From Gracilaria vermiculophylla (lineage: Eukaryota > Rhodophyta > Florideophyceae > Gracilariales > Gracilariaceae), in assembly GCA_019155205.2 (NCBI GenBank), contig JAHNZQ020003149.1:1229520-1293519 (forward strand): a stretch of DNA of 64,000 bases, written 5' to 3'. Numbering within the stretch: the first letter of the stretch is position 1; each line of letters starts with the position of its first letter. Positions 1-9,817 of this stretch are shown here, one piece after another. The notes beneath the pieces are model-generated. The model was not told where the DNA came from and made no database searches. It saw nothing but the letters and a program-made list of their open reading frames with translations. The position numbers and the translations under genes were made by a program.

Positions 1-87
1 AGATTTAGTGAAGAATGGCAATATAGTGAAGCCATGTGAGCTTCAGAAAAACGCCGAGGCCAAGGATTCCAATCTGTTTGTCTGAAT

Positions 88-187
88 NNNNNNNNNNNNN
101 NNNNNNNNNNNNNNNNNNNNNNNNNNNNNNNNNNNNNNNNNNNNNNNNNNNNNNNNNNNNNNNNNNNNNNNNNNNNNNNNNNNNNNN
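88..187. other. Assembly gap (100 N)
   Basis: This is a run of exactly 100 N, the usual placeholder for a scaffold join of unknown size. Reading frames that cross it cannot be trusted, and the short flanks on both sides show no recognisable gene. Confidence 0.98.
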
Positions 188-471
188 GGTTTGGGGACTG
201 TGGCGTAGGCTATCTCTATCATGCAAGTATGACGCAAAAGGAGGATCATCAGCCGATAGATGGGTTTGTTTTCTGTCCAGATAGGTTTTCTTGCTCTGCA
301 TTTTTTTTCATTTTTATGCTGGAAAAGACAAGGGGGAATGATGTTCAGTTTTTGACGGGGTCAAATAATACTGGAGCGACAAAAGGGGACGCAAATGCAA
401 TATGTGAAGGTATGAGGTGCGTGCACGTGCGACGGTGAAGCGGAGATATGTATTTAGAGAATCAAAAAAAC

Positions 472-545
472 TACTCTCGAGGAGGCTCGAACTCCTGACC
501 TCCAGCATGTTAGGCTGGCGCTCTAACCAACTGAGCTACGAGAGC
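472..545 (-). tRNA. tRNA-Val (anticodon AAC)
   Basis: Read on the minus strand, this 74-nt segment folds as a full cloverleaf. The 7-bp acceptor pairs GCTCTCG with CGAGAGT (first pair G-U). The D stem is GCTC/GAGC. The anticodon stem CCAGC/GCTGG closes the loop CTAACAT, giving anticodon AAC. The T arm is AGGAG-TTCGAGC-CTCCT and the discriminator is A. Box A and box B promoter motifs lie inside the gene in normal positions. There is no intron and CCA is not encoded, as expected for a eukaryotic nuclear tRNA reading GUU valine codons. Confidence 0.96.
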
Positions 546-819
546 AAGCTGATGGAAAAATATGACATTTCCATAATTTTTGATCGTAGGTTTCGAGCAA
601 TCTGGAGCCTTGGTGCAGTGCAACGGCACTGTAACGCGCATGGCAGCACGCTTATAATACGCTGACACCGCACGCAGCGCTGCCTAAACGCAGCTTCTGA
701 GCCTTCGCGCGTCAGCACCGCAGCTCTTGAGCTTCGGCCCATTGCGACGCCATCCCGCCGTCATCGCGCCGCGCACGGCCGTTGTCACCCTCATTGTGTT
801 GCGCTGCATCCCTTTCGAC

Positions 820-2271
820 ATGCAACGCATACAACTTAGCTTCTTCGTCGCACTTCTCGCACTTTCCTACGCCTTCCCAATCAGCCCAAACGCCCATGGA
901 GCTCTGAACTTTCAGCAACCGCTGCAACTTTTGCAGTCTCAGCATGCTCTCCAGGATGTAGACAACATTGCACCAGCTATCTCCAACGCCACTGCTACTG
1001 CCATCGCCAGAGCAAACGGGATTCTAACACATTATTCGGATGCCCTACGCATAATCGCTATACCGACGGGCATTTCTATCTCGTTCTTCGGCTATTTTCT
1101 ATTGGCGCCTGTTCTCTTTTTAGCCGCGTTTGTCTCAGGTGGTGGTTTATGTTTCATAGCAGTATCCTCTGTATTGCACGAGGACACCCCAGCAGCGGCA
1201 TGGATATCCATCGCAGCAATGTTACTGGGTGGTGCAATGCTGGGATTCATAGCATTGCGAGCGCTCAACTTTGGGATGTTTGCCGTTGGCGCTGCGCTTG
1301 GAGTCATTCTTGCGTCTTGTTTCAAGACCACTCTAATTTCTTCGGCGTATCCGGCGGATCCGGAACTGGCATTCATCATCTCCGCCAGCGTAACCGGGCT
1401 GGTTTTCGGTCTATTGGCTATGTGTCTTCAGAAACAAATGCTCATATTTAGCACAGCGTATGCTGGAAGCGCCGCGGCTACGTTTGGAGTCGGTCATTTT
1501 GCGGGTCACTTTCCGACGACGGATGATCTTGCTAATGCGGAACAAGGTCATCTCAATGCCTGGCTTGTGTTTTATACATTGCTTGCCGTGTCCATTGGAA
1601 CAGTTGGTATGGCATTTCAATTCTGGCTCGCGCAGAATAAGCCCATGCCAGAATACGCGCCGCGAGATCGTCGGCGTAGGAGACAACGTGTTCGGTCTAA
1701 TTCCTTTGATGCCTGGTCTGACCATGAGGATGATTGGGCCGATGATGTCTATATTGAGACAGTTCCGCTGCCGGCGTCACGTCGTAAGCTGTCCAGGCAG
1801 TCTTCTCGTTCTCCAAGTGAGAAACAACCACAAGTCGTGCTCCAGCAGGTGGCTGCATCCGACAATCCCGCGCAAGTTTCAGCCCATCTCGCGCAGAATT
1901 CTTGGGATGCTGCTGCACGTCTTACTCAGGACGAAGCGCACAATTCTACCGGGCAAGCCTCTGAAGATGACACACGTGATGATTCACTTGTTCACATAAT
2001 GTCCCCTACGGCCATTGTTGATGCTCCAAGTCATGAGACAGCGGACAATCCACAAGCTCACTATTCATCGCAGAAAATTCCTACTACACTTCATCACACG
2101 GAGCCTAGGTACGTTCGAGGTCTAAGACTTCCTGACGACCAGCTGACAGACGTTAACGTCTCGTTGGAAAATGGTCATTACAAGATGGAAGCTGAAGACA
2201 AAGTCCCAGCACCTCTGGTTGACTTGTCTCTTGAGAGCGACCATGAACCCGCCTCTGTCAAGGTACACTAA
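820..2271 (+). CDS. TMEM198/TM7SF3-like multispanning membrane protein
   Basis: The 483-residue frame begins at the first in-frame ATG; the open frame extends upstream only through a TTG. Residues 1-20 look like a signal peptide. About seven hydrophobic segments follow (near residues 79-101, 100-118, 127-145, 150-168, 184-203, 207-225 and 248-268), rich in Gly and Ala. This is the arrangement of the DUF4203 domain of TMEM198 and TM7SF3. From about residue 285 the chain is hydrophilic, with an Arg-rich stretch and then an acidic, Ser-rich cytosolic-looking tail. Human TMEM198 acts as a scaffold in Wnt receptor phosphorylation, but nothing here shows that role. The stop at 2269-2271 may not be the true end: AAG at 2259-2261 is followed by GTACAC and coding-like sequence continues in phase beyond it. 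Confidence 0.75.
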   Translation: MQRIQLSFFVALLALSYAFPISPNAHGALNFQQPLQLLQSQHALQDVDNIAPAISNATATAIARANGILTHYSDALRIIAIPTGISISFFGYFLLAPVLFLAAFVSGGGLCFIAVSSVLHEDTPAAAWISIAAMLLGGAMLGFIALRALNFGMFAVGAALGVILASCFKTTLISSAYPADPELAFIISASVTGLVFGLLAMCLQKQMLIFSTAYAGSAAATFGVGHFAGHFPTTDDLANAEQGHLNAWLVFYTLLAVSIGTVGMAFQFWLAQNKPMPEYAPRDRRRRRQRVRSNSFDAWSDHEDDWADDVYIETVPLPASRRKLSRQSSRSPSEKQPQVVLQQVAASDNPAQVSAHLAQNSWDAAARLTQDEAHNSTGQASEDDTRDDSLVHIMSPTAIVDAPSHETADNPQAHYSSQKIPTTLHHTEPRYVRGLRLPDDQLTDVNVSLENGHYKMEAEDKVPAPLVDLSLESDHEPASVKVH

Positions 2272-2810
2272 GATGTTGAGCGAAGCGCCAACTGGATTGC
2301 AGGGCGTTATTGTCTGCCATGAAGTTCCACGTGCACAAGGTGCTATTGCTGTCGATATGGATCTCGCGCACAGTGGTTCGCAAGGTCTTACTCCCACAAG
2401 GGTTTTTTTTTTGAAGAACACGTTCTGGCAAGTGGAATCCACTGCCTCGTTGTGAGCTACGAGACAGGAGAGATTATTTATGTTGATTTGGTGTTGGGGC
2501 TCTGCAGTCTCTATGATCTCCACGAGTCCTACCTTCGACGGTACTACGTCAAGTGAAAGAATGTTGCAACACTGATTTATAGGATCTGATTCTGTTGTGG
2601 TACGAAATGACTTTGACCACGCGAAAGAGATGGCTCCGCAGGCTTACTTTGCGAAGCATTCCTGCGCGTTTTGTTTGCTCAAAGGAACTCCATGCGCTTT
2701 CTATGTTACTCACCACCGTCTATGCGGCGCGGAACTATGAAAGCATCTCTGGCATAAGAGAATGTGACCCCATCGTTTTGGATGTCATTTATCCAGAAGT
2801 CAGCTCATGA
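2262..2810 (+). other. Coding-like sequence after the TMEM198-like gene, structure unresolved
   Basis: Several stretches look translated but lie in different frames. If 2262-2301 (GTACAC to TTGCAG, 40 nt) were an intron, the upstream gene would continue in phase into about 35 residues. If about 32 nt ending in the T10 run plus GAAG near 2401-2416 were a second intron, the frame would continue for about 45 residues to a TGA at about 2553-2555. A further stretch (about 2583-2741) encodes a Cys pair pattern CAFCLLKGTPC. The alternative explanation is indels in this assembly, for example at the T10 homopolymer. The true exon structure cannot be set from sequence alone. Confidence 0.35.
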
Positions 2811-4203
2811 TCATGGAAGGCGGTACCGTCAACGTAATTTTACCACCACATATCTTAGTTGTAGTCAAAATTAGCACTTTCCCTTTGTAGATGATACTGG
2901 AGATTTCAAATGAAGAATTTTGCCTAACTCTAACTTGTCTCGGAGCATCATTCTTGGCCACTAGCCTGTAAGGTACACATGTGTCTGACAATCAAACACG
3001 GAACAGAGCGCAGATGGGTTGGAGCAACATTCATGTTACTGGATACTGTGCGGGAACTTGAACCTTGCTCTTCCTTCTTGACTCGATACATGAAAAGGGC
3101 AGTTTCGAAAATCGGCGATATGTGCTTTCTTGTTGTACAGCTTCATTGAAAGAGACTCCGTCGAGGATTAATGTGGACCCAGACGATTTTGTTGGAAAAA
3201 AAGTATACATGATTGCCACAATATAAGTGGATAATTGGGCTTGACCATAGATGCATATCGCCATACTGCGTGACACGCTGAGATCTGAAGTTACGCAGGC
3301 TCCTTAATCACATATATGAATCGGTATAATGACTCTTGGCAGAGAGATGTTTCTCCTCCTTCAATTATTTACTGTCTGATGCTCGCTGCCCGCATATACA
3401 TCACACATTCGTCGAAGGACCTTATAATACAATTATAGTTTTTGTGGACAACTGGTGGAACTTATTCATTATATGTCAATCAGGAAGATTTCTGAGAGTT
3501 GTCATTTTTGACACCTAATTTTAATCCAATAACCAATGAGTGAAAGACGACGTGAGCAGTTTTTGTTTTTTCAGCGACAGGTCAGGTCCCTCTCTCCTCG
3601 CAAAAAGGTCAGAAATGTGGCAGAAAACATCTCGTATCACATAAACGACAAAAAGTTGATTCCTGATAAGCAAAAACCTGCAATATAAATTGAACCTGGT
3701 GGCAAATGTTTCTCAAAGCTAGATTTTATCTTTTGCAATTCGTCGAAGCAGTTTTTCTGTCGGTTAAGATATTTATTTAATGATCATGCTCCATGTAAAC
3801 AATTGTCTGTTCGGTTTCTTGGAGGTATAAAATTTAAGTGAAGTCATGTTAAATGACACATTTGCTTAAGCTGCGTTATTTTCCAAGAAAAACCAGAGAC
3901 AGAAGAGAGACAATAATTGTAGTCGCCAGACTTGAAGGTTCGTGGATTTTGCCGATCTAGTTTCCCATCTCTCTCACAAAGTTTTCATTTCCTTCCGATT
4001 CCTCTCCAATTCGTTTCCAGTGTTTATCTTCAAACAGGAAAAGCGGGTCCTGTAGAGCAGAAACAAGATATTCACTCTGAGGGACTTTGCTTGACAGCGG
4101 AGAGAGAGCAAGGTTTACAAAGCTGCGAGGACATTGACTTCCAAAACTCGAAGCACTTTTTCTCTCTTCTTTTGGTTCTTCTGGTTATTCTTGTCTTTCC
4201 GGA
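2811..4203. other. No gene recognised
   Basis: This is AT-rich sequence with only short open frames that lack coding character. It holds the promoter and possible 5' UTR of the coiled-coil gene at 4204. A pyrimidine-rich stretch at about 3960-4015 lies upstream of that start. No repeat or RNA gene is evident. Confidence 0.5.
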
Positions 4204-4680
4204 ATGGAAAATAATACAGCAACTGATCCGTCAGCTAATGCAAAACATCGACATGTATCCAAGCGTACAGCCCTCCGTTCAAGTTCCCAGTCATTCAATG
4301 AGAAAAATAAGAGTTTGATTTCCTCGGGAACATCACAAAGAAATGCATCGCACTCTCTTCATTCTAAAAAACAAGGAAATGAAGCTAAAGCCAACTCTCG
4401 ACCAGTTGGAGTCAGCACACAGTCCCAAGCAATAACGAAGAAGGCGAGTAACTCAAGTCGCAGTATTCGAGAAAAAATGGATGTGCAGTTTAATCAAATG
4501 AAGGGCGTATTGGAACAGCTTGTCATGAAAAACAAAGAGCTTGAAATTGAAAACGATAACCTGAGAAAAGAAACTGCTCGTCTTCGCCAGGAAGTTAAAA
4601 GTTGTATAAAATGGCTGTCTGAAATGATTGGGATGGAAGAAATGATGAACGAAATATCAGGGCAACGATCAACTCTTTGA
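4204..4680 (+). CDS. Unknown protein with C-terminal coiled coil
   Basis: This 158-residue frame starts with ATG in an acceptable context and ends in TGA. The first 90 residues are polar, low-complexity and rich in Ser, Asn and Lys, and probably disordered. Residues about 92-140 form a strong leucine-rich heptad pattern (for example the run KELEIENDNLRKETARLRQE), typical of a dimerising coiled coil. The sequence before the coil is not basic enough for a clear bZIP contact region, so a transcription-factor call is not supported. No family was recognised. It could be a structural or adaptor protein, or the last exon of a longer gene. Confidence 0.55.
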   Translation: MENNTATDPSANAKHRHVSKRTALRSSSQSFNEKNKSLISSGTSQRNASHSLHSKKQGNEAKANSRPVGVSTQSQAITKKASNSSRSIREKMDVQFNQMKGVLEQLVMKNKELEIENDNLRKETARLRQEVKSCIKWLSEMIGMEEMMNEISGQRSTL

Positions 4681-6065
4681 GACGACCTATTGTCTCCCTG
4701 TTTGTCTGTTGTCGTGTATTTTTTGATGGAATGTAGGCAATACCCGGGTTATGTGACGTCGGCAGTTCTTTTTGAGGTTCAGAATCAAACGCGTGGTTCC
4801 ACTATAAACATATAGCATAAGAACTCATCTCAATTTTATAAAGTATATCCAAGTGCAGTATGATGCTTGTCGGCTTTTGGTAGTTGAATTGGTACACCTA
4901 CCTACCTGTGGTGATTCACCATGTTTTTCACCAGTGGAGAGAAACATTTTTAGCGAATGGTTATATATTTTTCACCCGCGCCTGCGAAAAACAGGAGCGC
5001 TGAAAGGTATGGCGTGCGACTTCATTATCACGATGTGTTCCGTACTGGCAGTTTGCAACGAAAGTTTGTGTCGTGTTCAAAGCGTGTGAAATGGGAGCCG
5101 AGATAGTTTGGCAGTAGAATCGTCGATTTGCTGGAATGGACGCATTGAAATTTGGAACAGGATGAAAAGAGAAAAGCGCTGTCACGTCATCGTCATTGTG
5201 GGTGGAATGGCTTTCAGACGGAAGCTCCGGGAAGACTGGCGAGGAGGACAACCTATCGTACTTCCCAGAGCGCAGCATTATCTCTTGCAGCACTCCCAGA
5301 TGCAGTGGTACAGGTGCGTTTGGTCGGTCTCAGGCGTAGCTCAACTCTTTGACCAAGGGTGGTTGGAAGGGCCATAAGCACAGTAATGGACGTGAGCATG
5401 ACTACGTGCCTCGTCTGTCGTAGAGACCCTATGTGCTAGGCTACATAATGTAGCTAGATTGTGAGCAGATTCAGTACTTGTACGCATGTTGCTTTTCTAC
5501 TGCAGTTTTGGCATGCATACGATATTGTTTTCTGGATCGTACAGAAGATTTAAATGTAAATGAGGTTTGTTGCTGGAGAGAGTAACACGTTTGTGGTGGA
5601 GGATTAAAGTAAAAACGAATTAGCATACAAAGCGAGACAGGTGTTCATTCCTAAGGTTGGAAATTGAATCGAGAGAAAAACGGTCACACGATTAGTGGCG
5701 AAGGCGCCATTCATTTAGTCGACTATGTATGTTCTGTATGTTATTGTCGCCGCGCTGCCTCTTGTCAATAACTCAATGCGCCTTGCAGAAGCCCACGTAA
5801 GGGCACAGTTGGCATGTGTGTGGCAGACGCAAGCTGCCGTAATCCTTTACTACTCTGCGCACTCGCTCTACAGTGCCTACAGTGCACCGCGCCAAGCCAA
5901 CGCTGCGCACCATACTCTGCATGTTCCGTCCCATTGCACACCTATCTTAGATAGTACGCGCGTTCCTAGCTCAAAATGTGCTAGGACGTCTCACAGAAGA
6001 CAATCTTAGGGTTGAATGTGAAATCGGTGGCTGGACGGTATTTGTAACCAATATGCGTATCCGAA
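4681..6065. other. No gene recognised
   Basis: Only short unsupported open frames are present on both strands. No tRNA-like fold, tandem repeat or transposon signature was seen. Confidence 0.5.
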
Positions 6066-6266
6066 TCACTCAAAGGCATCTTGGTGTACGCATTTAGATC
6101 GTTGGGGATCGTCAGGGTCACCCAAAGCCTGAACAATCTGAGCCATATAGTAATAAAATATTGAAAGGAAACAGCATTCACACAGCTGTTTTGCCTCTAC
6201 GATACGAGCCAAAGCCAGAAGCAGGGGAACCATCCATATAAAAGACTGAATCAAACGGTAAAACAT
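6066..6266 (-). CDS. Possible small membrane protein or terminal exon
   Basis: This 66-residue frame opens with ATG and has a hydrophobic segment (residues about 7-25) followed by a Cys-rich, aromatic stretch and an acidic tail. It lies just downstream of the minus-strand gene at 6328-6853 and could be its last exon. A possible acceptor (GATTCAG) lies inside the frame near its start. No family is recognised and it may not be translated. Confidence 0.25.
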   Translation of the reverse strand: MFYRLIQSFIWMVPLLLALARIVEAKQLCECCFLSIFYYYMAQIVQALGDPDDPQRSKCVHQDAFE

Positions 6267-6327
6267 GGTCAGTGATGTAAGACTCAGTTATGAACTCAAG
6301 CTTGCGCCTAGTTCACGATCTGTTAAA

Positions 6328-6853
6328 TCACACAACTGCAAGTCCAAGATTTAGCAAAATTGCAGGAACCGGAAAGGCAGGTGGTGCTCCTATTTGCACC
6401 GCGCAAATGACATCTTCACCATGATCGAAATCATCGTGACCGAAAAGGATTCCGGCGTTTAGAAGATCCCTGATGCGCTCATGGAGCGGGTGTCCCTCAC
6501 TAATTAGGCCACGAGAGGCCTTCTCAAAAGGTACATGAGGCATAGTAACCATGATGGGTTGGTTAATCAATTGAGCTCCATATCTATTACTAGTAAGAGC
6601 ATCCAACTCATCCCTGGTGTGTTCTCTCAAGAAGCGACCAGAAGCCGCGTCTTTCGACACTGGGATGCTTGAACTATCATCTTGAGATAAGCGTTCACGT
6701 GCAGCAGATAATACCCATCGACGGAATAACAACTGCGGCGTTTTAACCCTCCCTTCTCCATCCTAGTTTGTTAGCCAAGCATACGTACACCGTTCCACAA
6801 AGAGCGAGGAACACGAGAAGTATCAGCACACCGAATTTATCAGCATGAGTCAT
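6328..6853 (-). CDS. Unknown protein with N-terminal signal anchor, split by a very short interruption
   Basis: The ATG at 6853 opens a frame whose first 23 codons are a Met-Thr-His start followed by a strongly hydrophobic segment, a signal anchor or signal peptide. That frame ends in TAA soon afterwards. A 144-residue frame lies just downstream in another phase (6762 to 6328). Removing 6763-6784 (22 nt, GTATGC..AACTAG), or 28 nt beginning GTGTAC, joins the two in phase. That would be an exceptionally short intron compared with the 57-121 nt introns elsewhere here, so an indel is a fair alternative. The downstream part is soluble-looking apart from a hydrophobic end. No domain was recognised. 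Confidence 0.45.
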
Positions 6854-7072
6854 CGTGGTGTACAACTATTTGGCACAGTTTAATTCCGTTTGTACGGAAA
6901 GTGCCTTCGTACATTGTCCGATACGCATTTGATTTAATTCGAAGTGCCTATCTACAGCAGCGAACGCGTTACGGGTCGCTTCTGAGATCGAATGCGGAAG
7001 ACCTTCCCTGGAAGACATTTAGGAACCGGATCGACATAAGGAAGAAGATATGGCCATACGAAATCACGTTTC

Positions 7073-7507
7073 TCAGTTGTGGAGGAAGCGGTTGATTGCT
7101 AGCACGAGGACGGTTATTCCGACGGCGCCGAGCGTTTGCAACGTTCGGATCGGCATGGGGTCTGGGAGAACACGAGGTAAAACGGTTTTCGTATGGGGGG
7201 CCACGAAGAAGAGCACGTTTTGGTTGATGTTGTAAGAAAACATCCGTGTTGCGTGCGCTGCGAGGTGGCACCCCGAGAGATTGGCACGCGTATATTGCGC
7301 TCGCACCGCGTGGCCACAGCGCAAAAATTCCAACTCGAATCTCGTGCCAGTTGCCGCTCCATCTCTTTTCATCGTGACCACTAAGTTCCTCTTAGGCGTC
7401 AGTGCCCTTTGCGTCACGTGTCCATCACAGCAGTCACGCCGGACAGTTGGCACGGCAACTTGCCTTGCGAATGAGTCATAATAAGGTAAGACAGAGTTGG
7501 GTCGCAT
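7073..7507 (-). CDS. Small protein with C-terminal membrane anchor, unassigned
   Basis: This is a 144-residue frame starting at an ATG; an internal ATG at 7372 is an alternative start giving 99 residues. The last 30 residues form one hydrophobic helix (TLQTLGAVGITVLVLAINRF) followed by a short polar end, as in tail-anchored proteins. The N-terminal part is basic and rich in Arg and Cys. No domain is recognised. Its start is 122 bp from the start of the divergent F-box-like gene at 7630, so the two may share a promoter region. Confidence 0.45.
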   Translation of the reverse strand: MRPNSVLPYYDSFARQVAVPTVRRDCCDGHVTQRALTPKRNLVVTMKRDGAATGTRFELEFLRCGHAVRAQYTRANLSGCHLAAHATRMFSYNINQNVLFFVAPHTKTVLPRVLPDPMPIRTLQTLGAVGITVLVLAINRFLHN

Positions 7508-7629
7508 CCAGCCGCCGTTGCTCTCATTACGGAGATATGACTTTGCGATGTGTTTGAGTGCATACTTTAAGACCGCCGCGCTCTTCTGCGCACCGTCTGT
7601 CTTCGCTCGGCTCGACTGCCGACAAAGTC
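7508..7629. promoter_or_regulatory. Divergent intergenic spacer, probable shared promoter
   Basis: The 122 bp between the ATG of the minus-strand small membrane protein (7507) and the ATG of the plus-strand F-box-like gene (7630) must hold both start regions if both calls are right. No clear TATA box is visible. The assignment rests on geometry only. Confidence 0.35.
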
Positions 7630-8538
7630 ATGGAGATCAGCGCGGCCGAAAGACACAAGCTGCTTCTGTGCCCCTTGAGAGCCTTTCCGAAGCTCAAAAA
7701 AGGCACAAAAGCCCGTAACGCAGCATTGCGCTTTCAATCTTCTCGCCACCAGCGTTTTTCACGTACTGCCACACGCTCTCACAGTGTTTTACGCTGGGGC
7801 TCACTCCATCACGATGTTCAACAGAAGATCTTCGAGCAGTTACCTATTTCGGATTTACATAATGCCCGTCTTGCTGGTTTGGATCAGCAATCGTCGCATC
7901 TTCGGCAGTCTATCCGTCATTTGATGCGCAAAAGGTGTACACAATTGTATCCTCTATGGAATGAATGGAAATCAAGCAGTCGCTTCAAGAGTCGTGTCTA
8001 CAGAAATGCTTGCGATCCGGTTCGGTTTACAACTGTCAAAGCCTTCGCCGCATGTCATTGCAATATTTCGTCCATGGCACACCTATGGCATTTTCGTGAC
8101 TTAAAACGACTAAACATCAAGTTTTGCTCACTGTTCAGGCCTCAGCTACACCACTTTGAGAGTGCGCTTCGTGGCTGTCCAGGTCTGCTCCGACTCAACA
8201 TCAGTGCTTGTCCGTACGAATATTTTCCAAAAGCCATTTTGGCTCTGAAGAAATTGCGGTATCTTGGCTTGTCGAGAACCCCTTTCCTCACGCAAAGACT
8301 ACCCCATGATATGGGCGAACACTTACCCCATCTACAGGTTCTTGATCTATCTCATTGCATCTGGGTTACGTCCATTCCAGATTCCGTGCTGACCCGTTTG
8401 GAGAATTACAGAAAGCAGCTTGTTCTCAGTGGTAAAAACATCAGACACTCTTGTTTGAAACTAGAAGGATGTGAATTGGAACAAAGACAAAAGCTTGTTT
8501 CTGCTGACAGATATCCATTTTTAGCCGGATCTGTGTGA
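7630..8538 (+). CDS. F-box-like leucine-rich repeat protein
   Basis: This is a 302-residue protein from the first in-frame ATG; the open frame upstream starts only with GTG. The N terminus (about 50 residues) is basic. Residues about 54-90 (from WGSLHHDVQQKIFEQLPISD) have the hydrophobic pattern of an F-box, which would bind Skp1 in an SCF ubiquitin ligase. Residues about 140-255 contain three or four leucine-rich repeats, with LKRLNIKFC, LLRLNISAC, LRYLGLSRT and LQVLDLSHC cores at roughly 25-residue intervals. Substrate and biological role cannot be inferred. The F-box is weak, so a plain LRR protein is the alternative. Confidence 0.65.
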   Translation: MEISAAERHKLLLCPLRAFPKLKKGTKARNAALRFQSSRHQRFSRTATRSHSVLRWGSLHHDVQQKIFEQLPISDLHNARLAGLDQQSSHLRQSIRHLMRKRCTQLYPLWNEWKSSSRFKSRVYRNACDPVRFTTVKAFAACHCNISSMAHLWHFRDLKRLNIKFCSLFRPQLHHFESALRGCPGLLRLNISACPYEYFPKAILALKKLRYLGLSRTPFLTQRLPHDMGEHLPHLQVLDLSHCIWVTSIPDSVLTRLENYRKQLVLSGKNIRHSCLKLEGCELEQRQKLVSADRYPFLAGSV

Positions 8539-9817
8539 GATCCAGGCCAATGGTGCCGCTCGGGAGCGCGCTTTTTTTCGCCATCAATGCAGTCATTCAT
8601 ACGCACATATTCGTGCTCTGAATTTCTCTTAGGGCTTGTCCAGGCAGAGTACAGAAGGAGTCAGGGGTTTTCAATAAGTGGTTCTTGCATTAGCGTCCCT
8701 GCAGACGTCGAGGTTTCAAATGACAAGGCAATCAGCCTTATCCCTCTCCCTCTAAGTCCTTACGTAATCGGAGGAATACAGTGCGTTTTGCATTGTATCT
8801 GTTTGGCAAGGGTTAGAACGAGGATGGGTGAGACAGGGTGAGGATTAACTTGGAAGAAAAGAACAGGTGTAGGCGATTATGATTGTCGACGACGACCTGT
8901 TATCAAGGACCGCACATTCTTTAAAGCCTTTGTTGCACTATACTTGTGGCATCTAAACGGTGTGCAAGCTTGTGCTTACGCAATCAAGGGGAGATCTTTT
9001 CAATTCTCTGTCACACGCCAACGGAGAAGCAACGTGTTCCCAAGTTGGCAAGCAAATTCACAATTTCAACAACCATTTTAAGCACCAAATGCTTGCGGAA
9101 CGAAGTGACAGAGGTAAACTCTGTACAACCTGTGATAACAACTCTATAATTGCTGGCACAGCACGAAGCAAAAAAATGCGTGAACTCTTAGTGAAAGATT
9201 GAATACCCTTGAGTGATGAGGGGAAGGCGAGTCAGCTTTACTGCTCTCGGACGTCGATACTCTTGCGGTCTTTGCAGTATACATTGGAATTGCAAATAAA
9301 AAAATTTTAATCAAAAGAAGTGATAAAGCAGCACGTGAGAGGTGAATTTCACTTAGTCGTGGGTCACCCTATGAAGCATATCCCATCATTTGATAGGTCC
9401 GCTTCGGATCATGATTTATGCCAACATTGTTTCATGGTTCACATAATTGCTGCTTTGACGACGTAGAAACATGAAGCACTCCTGCCGGCCAGTCTAGGCT
9501 TGCGTTAAACGTCATTGTATATGAGCGATCTTCATGACCGAGAATCAGTGCGGTCCCTACAAATGTATTAGTAAGGTAGCCTACACACCTGCACAGTAGG
9601 CTACCAGAAGAGAAACGAACGCGAGAGGTGGACCCGTCCCTGATGCCCAGGGATGCGACAGCGTGGACAACTGGGAGGCTTGCTTTAAACCTGAGACGGT
9701 CGTGTTTACTTACCAACTAGATATTGTCGCATACCGTGTTGTTGATTCATACGAGAATACAATGTGCATATAGAACACATGCGCACCACACATGCAGAGA
9801 TGACAAATAAAATGTAT
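8539..9817. other. No complete gene recognised; expected CRY-DASH C-terminal exons not found
   Basis: The minus strand was read for the missing C-terminal half of the adjacent CRY-DASH (the W-R-x-G-A-E-W and Asn-rich FAD-pocket motifs), and none was found. Donor-like GTAAGT sequence lies near 9714, but the sequence upstream of it does not match the family. On the plus strand an 80-codon frame (8960-9202) has some coding character but no recognised domain. Confidence 0.5.

Noticed and set aside
4480..4620. bZIP transcription factor call for the coiled-coil protein
   Set aside because: The leucine heptads are present but the Asn-x7-Arg basic region is missing.
7073..7372. MED31-like start RFELEFLRC in the small minus-strand protein
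   Set aside because: Only a few residues match, the following MED31 core is absent, and the protein ends in a membrane helix.
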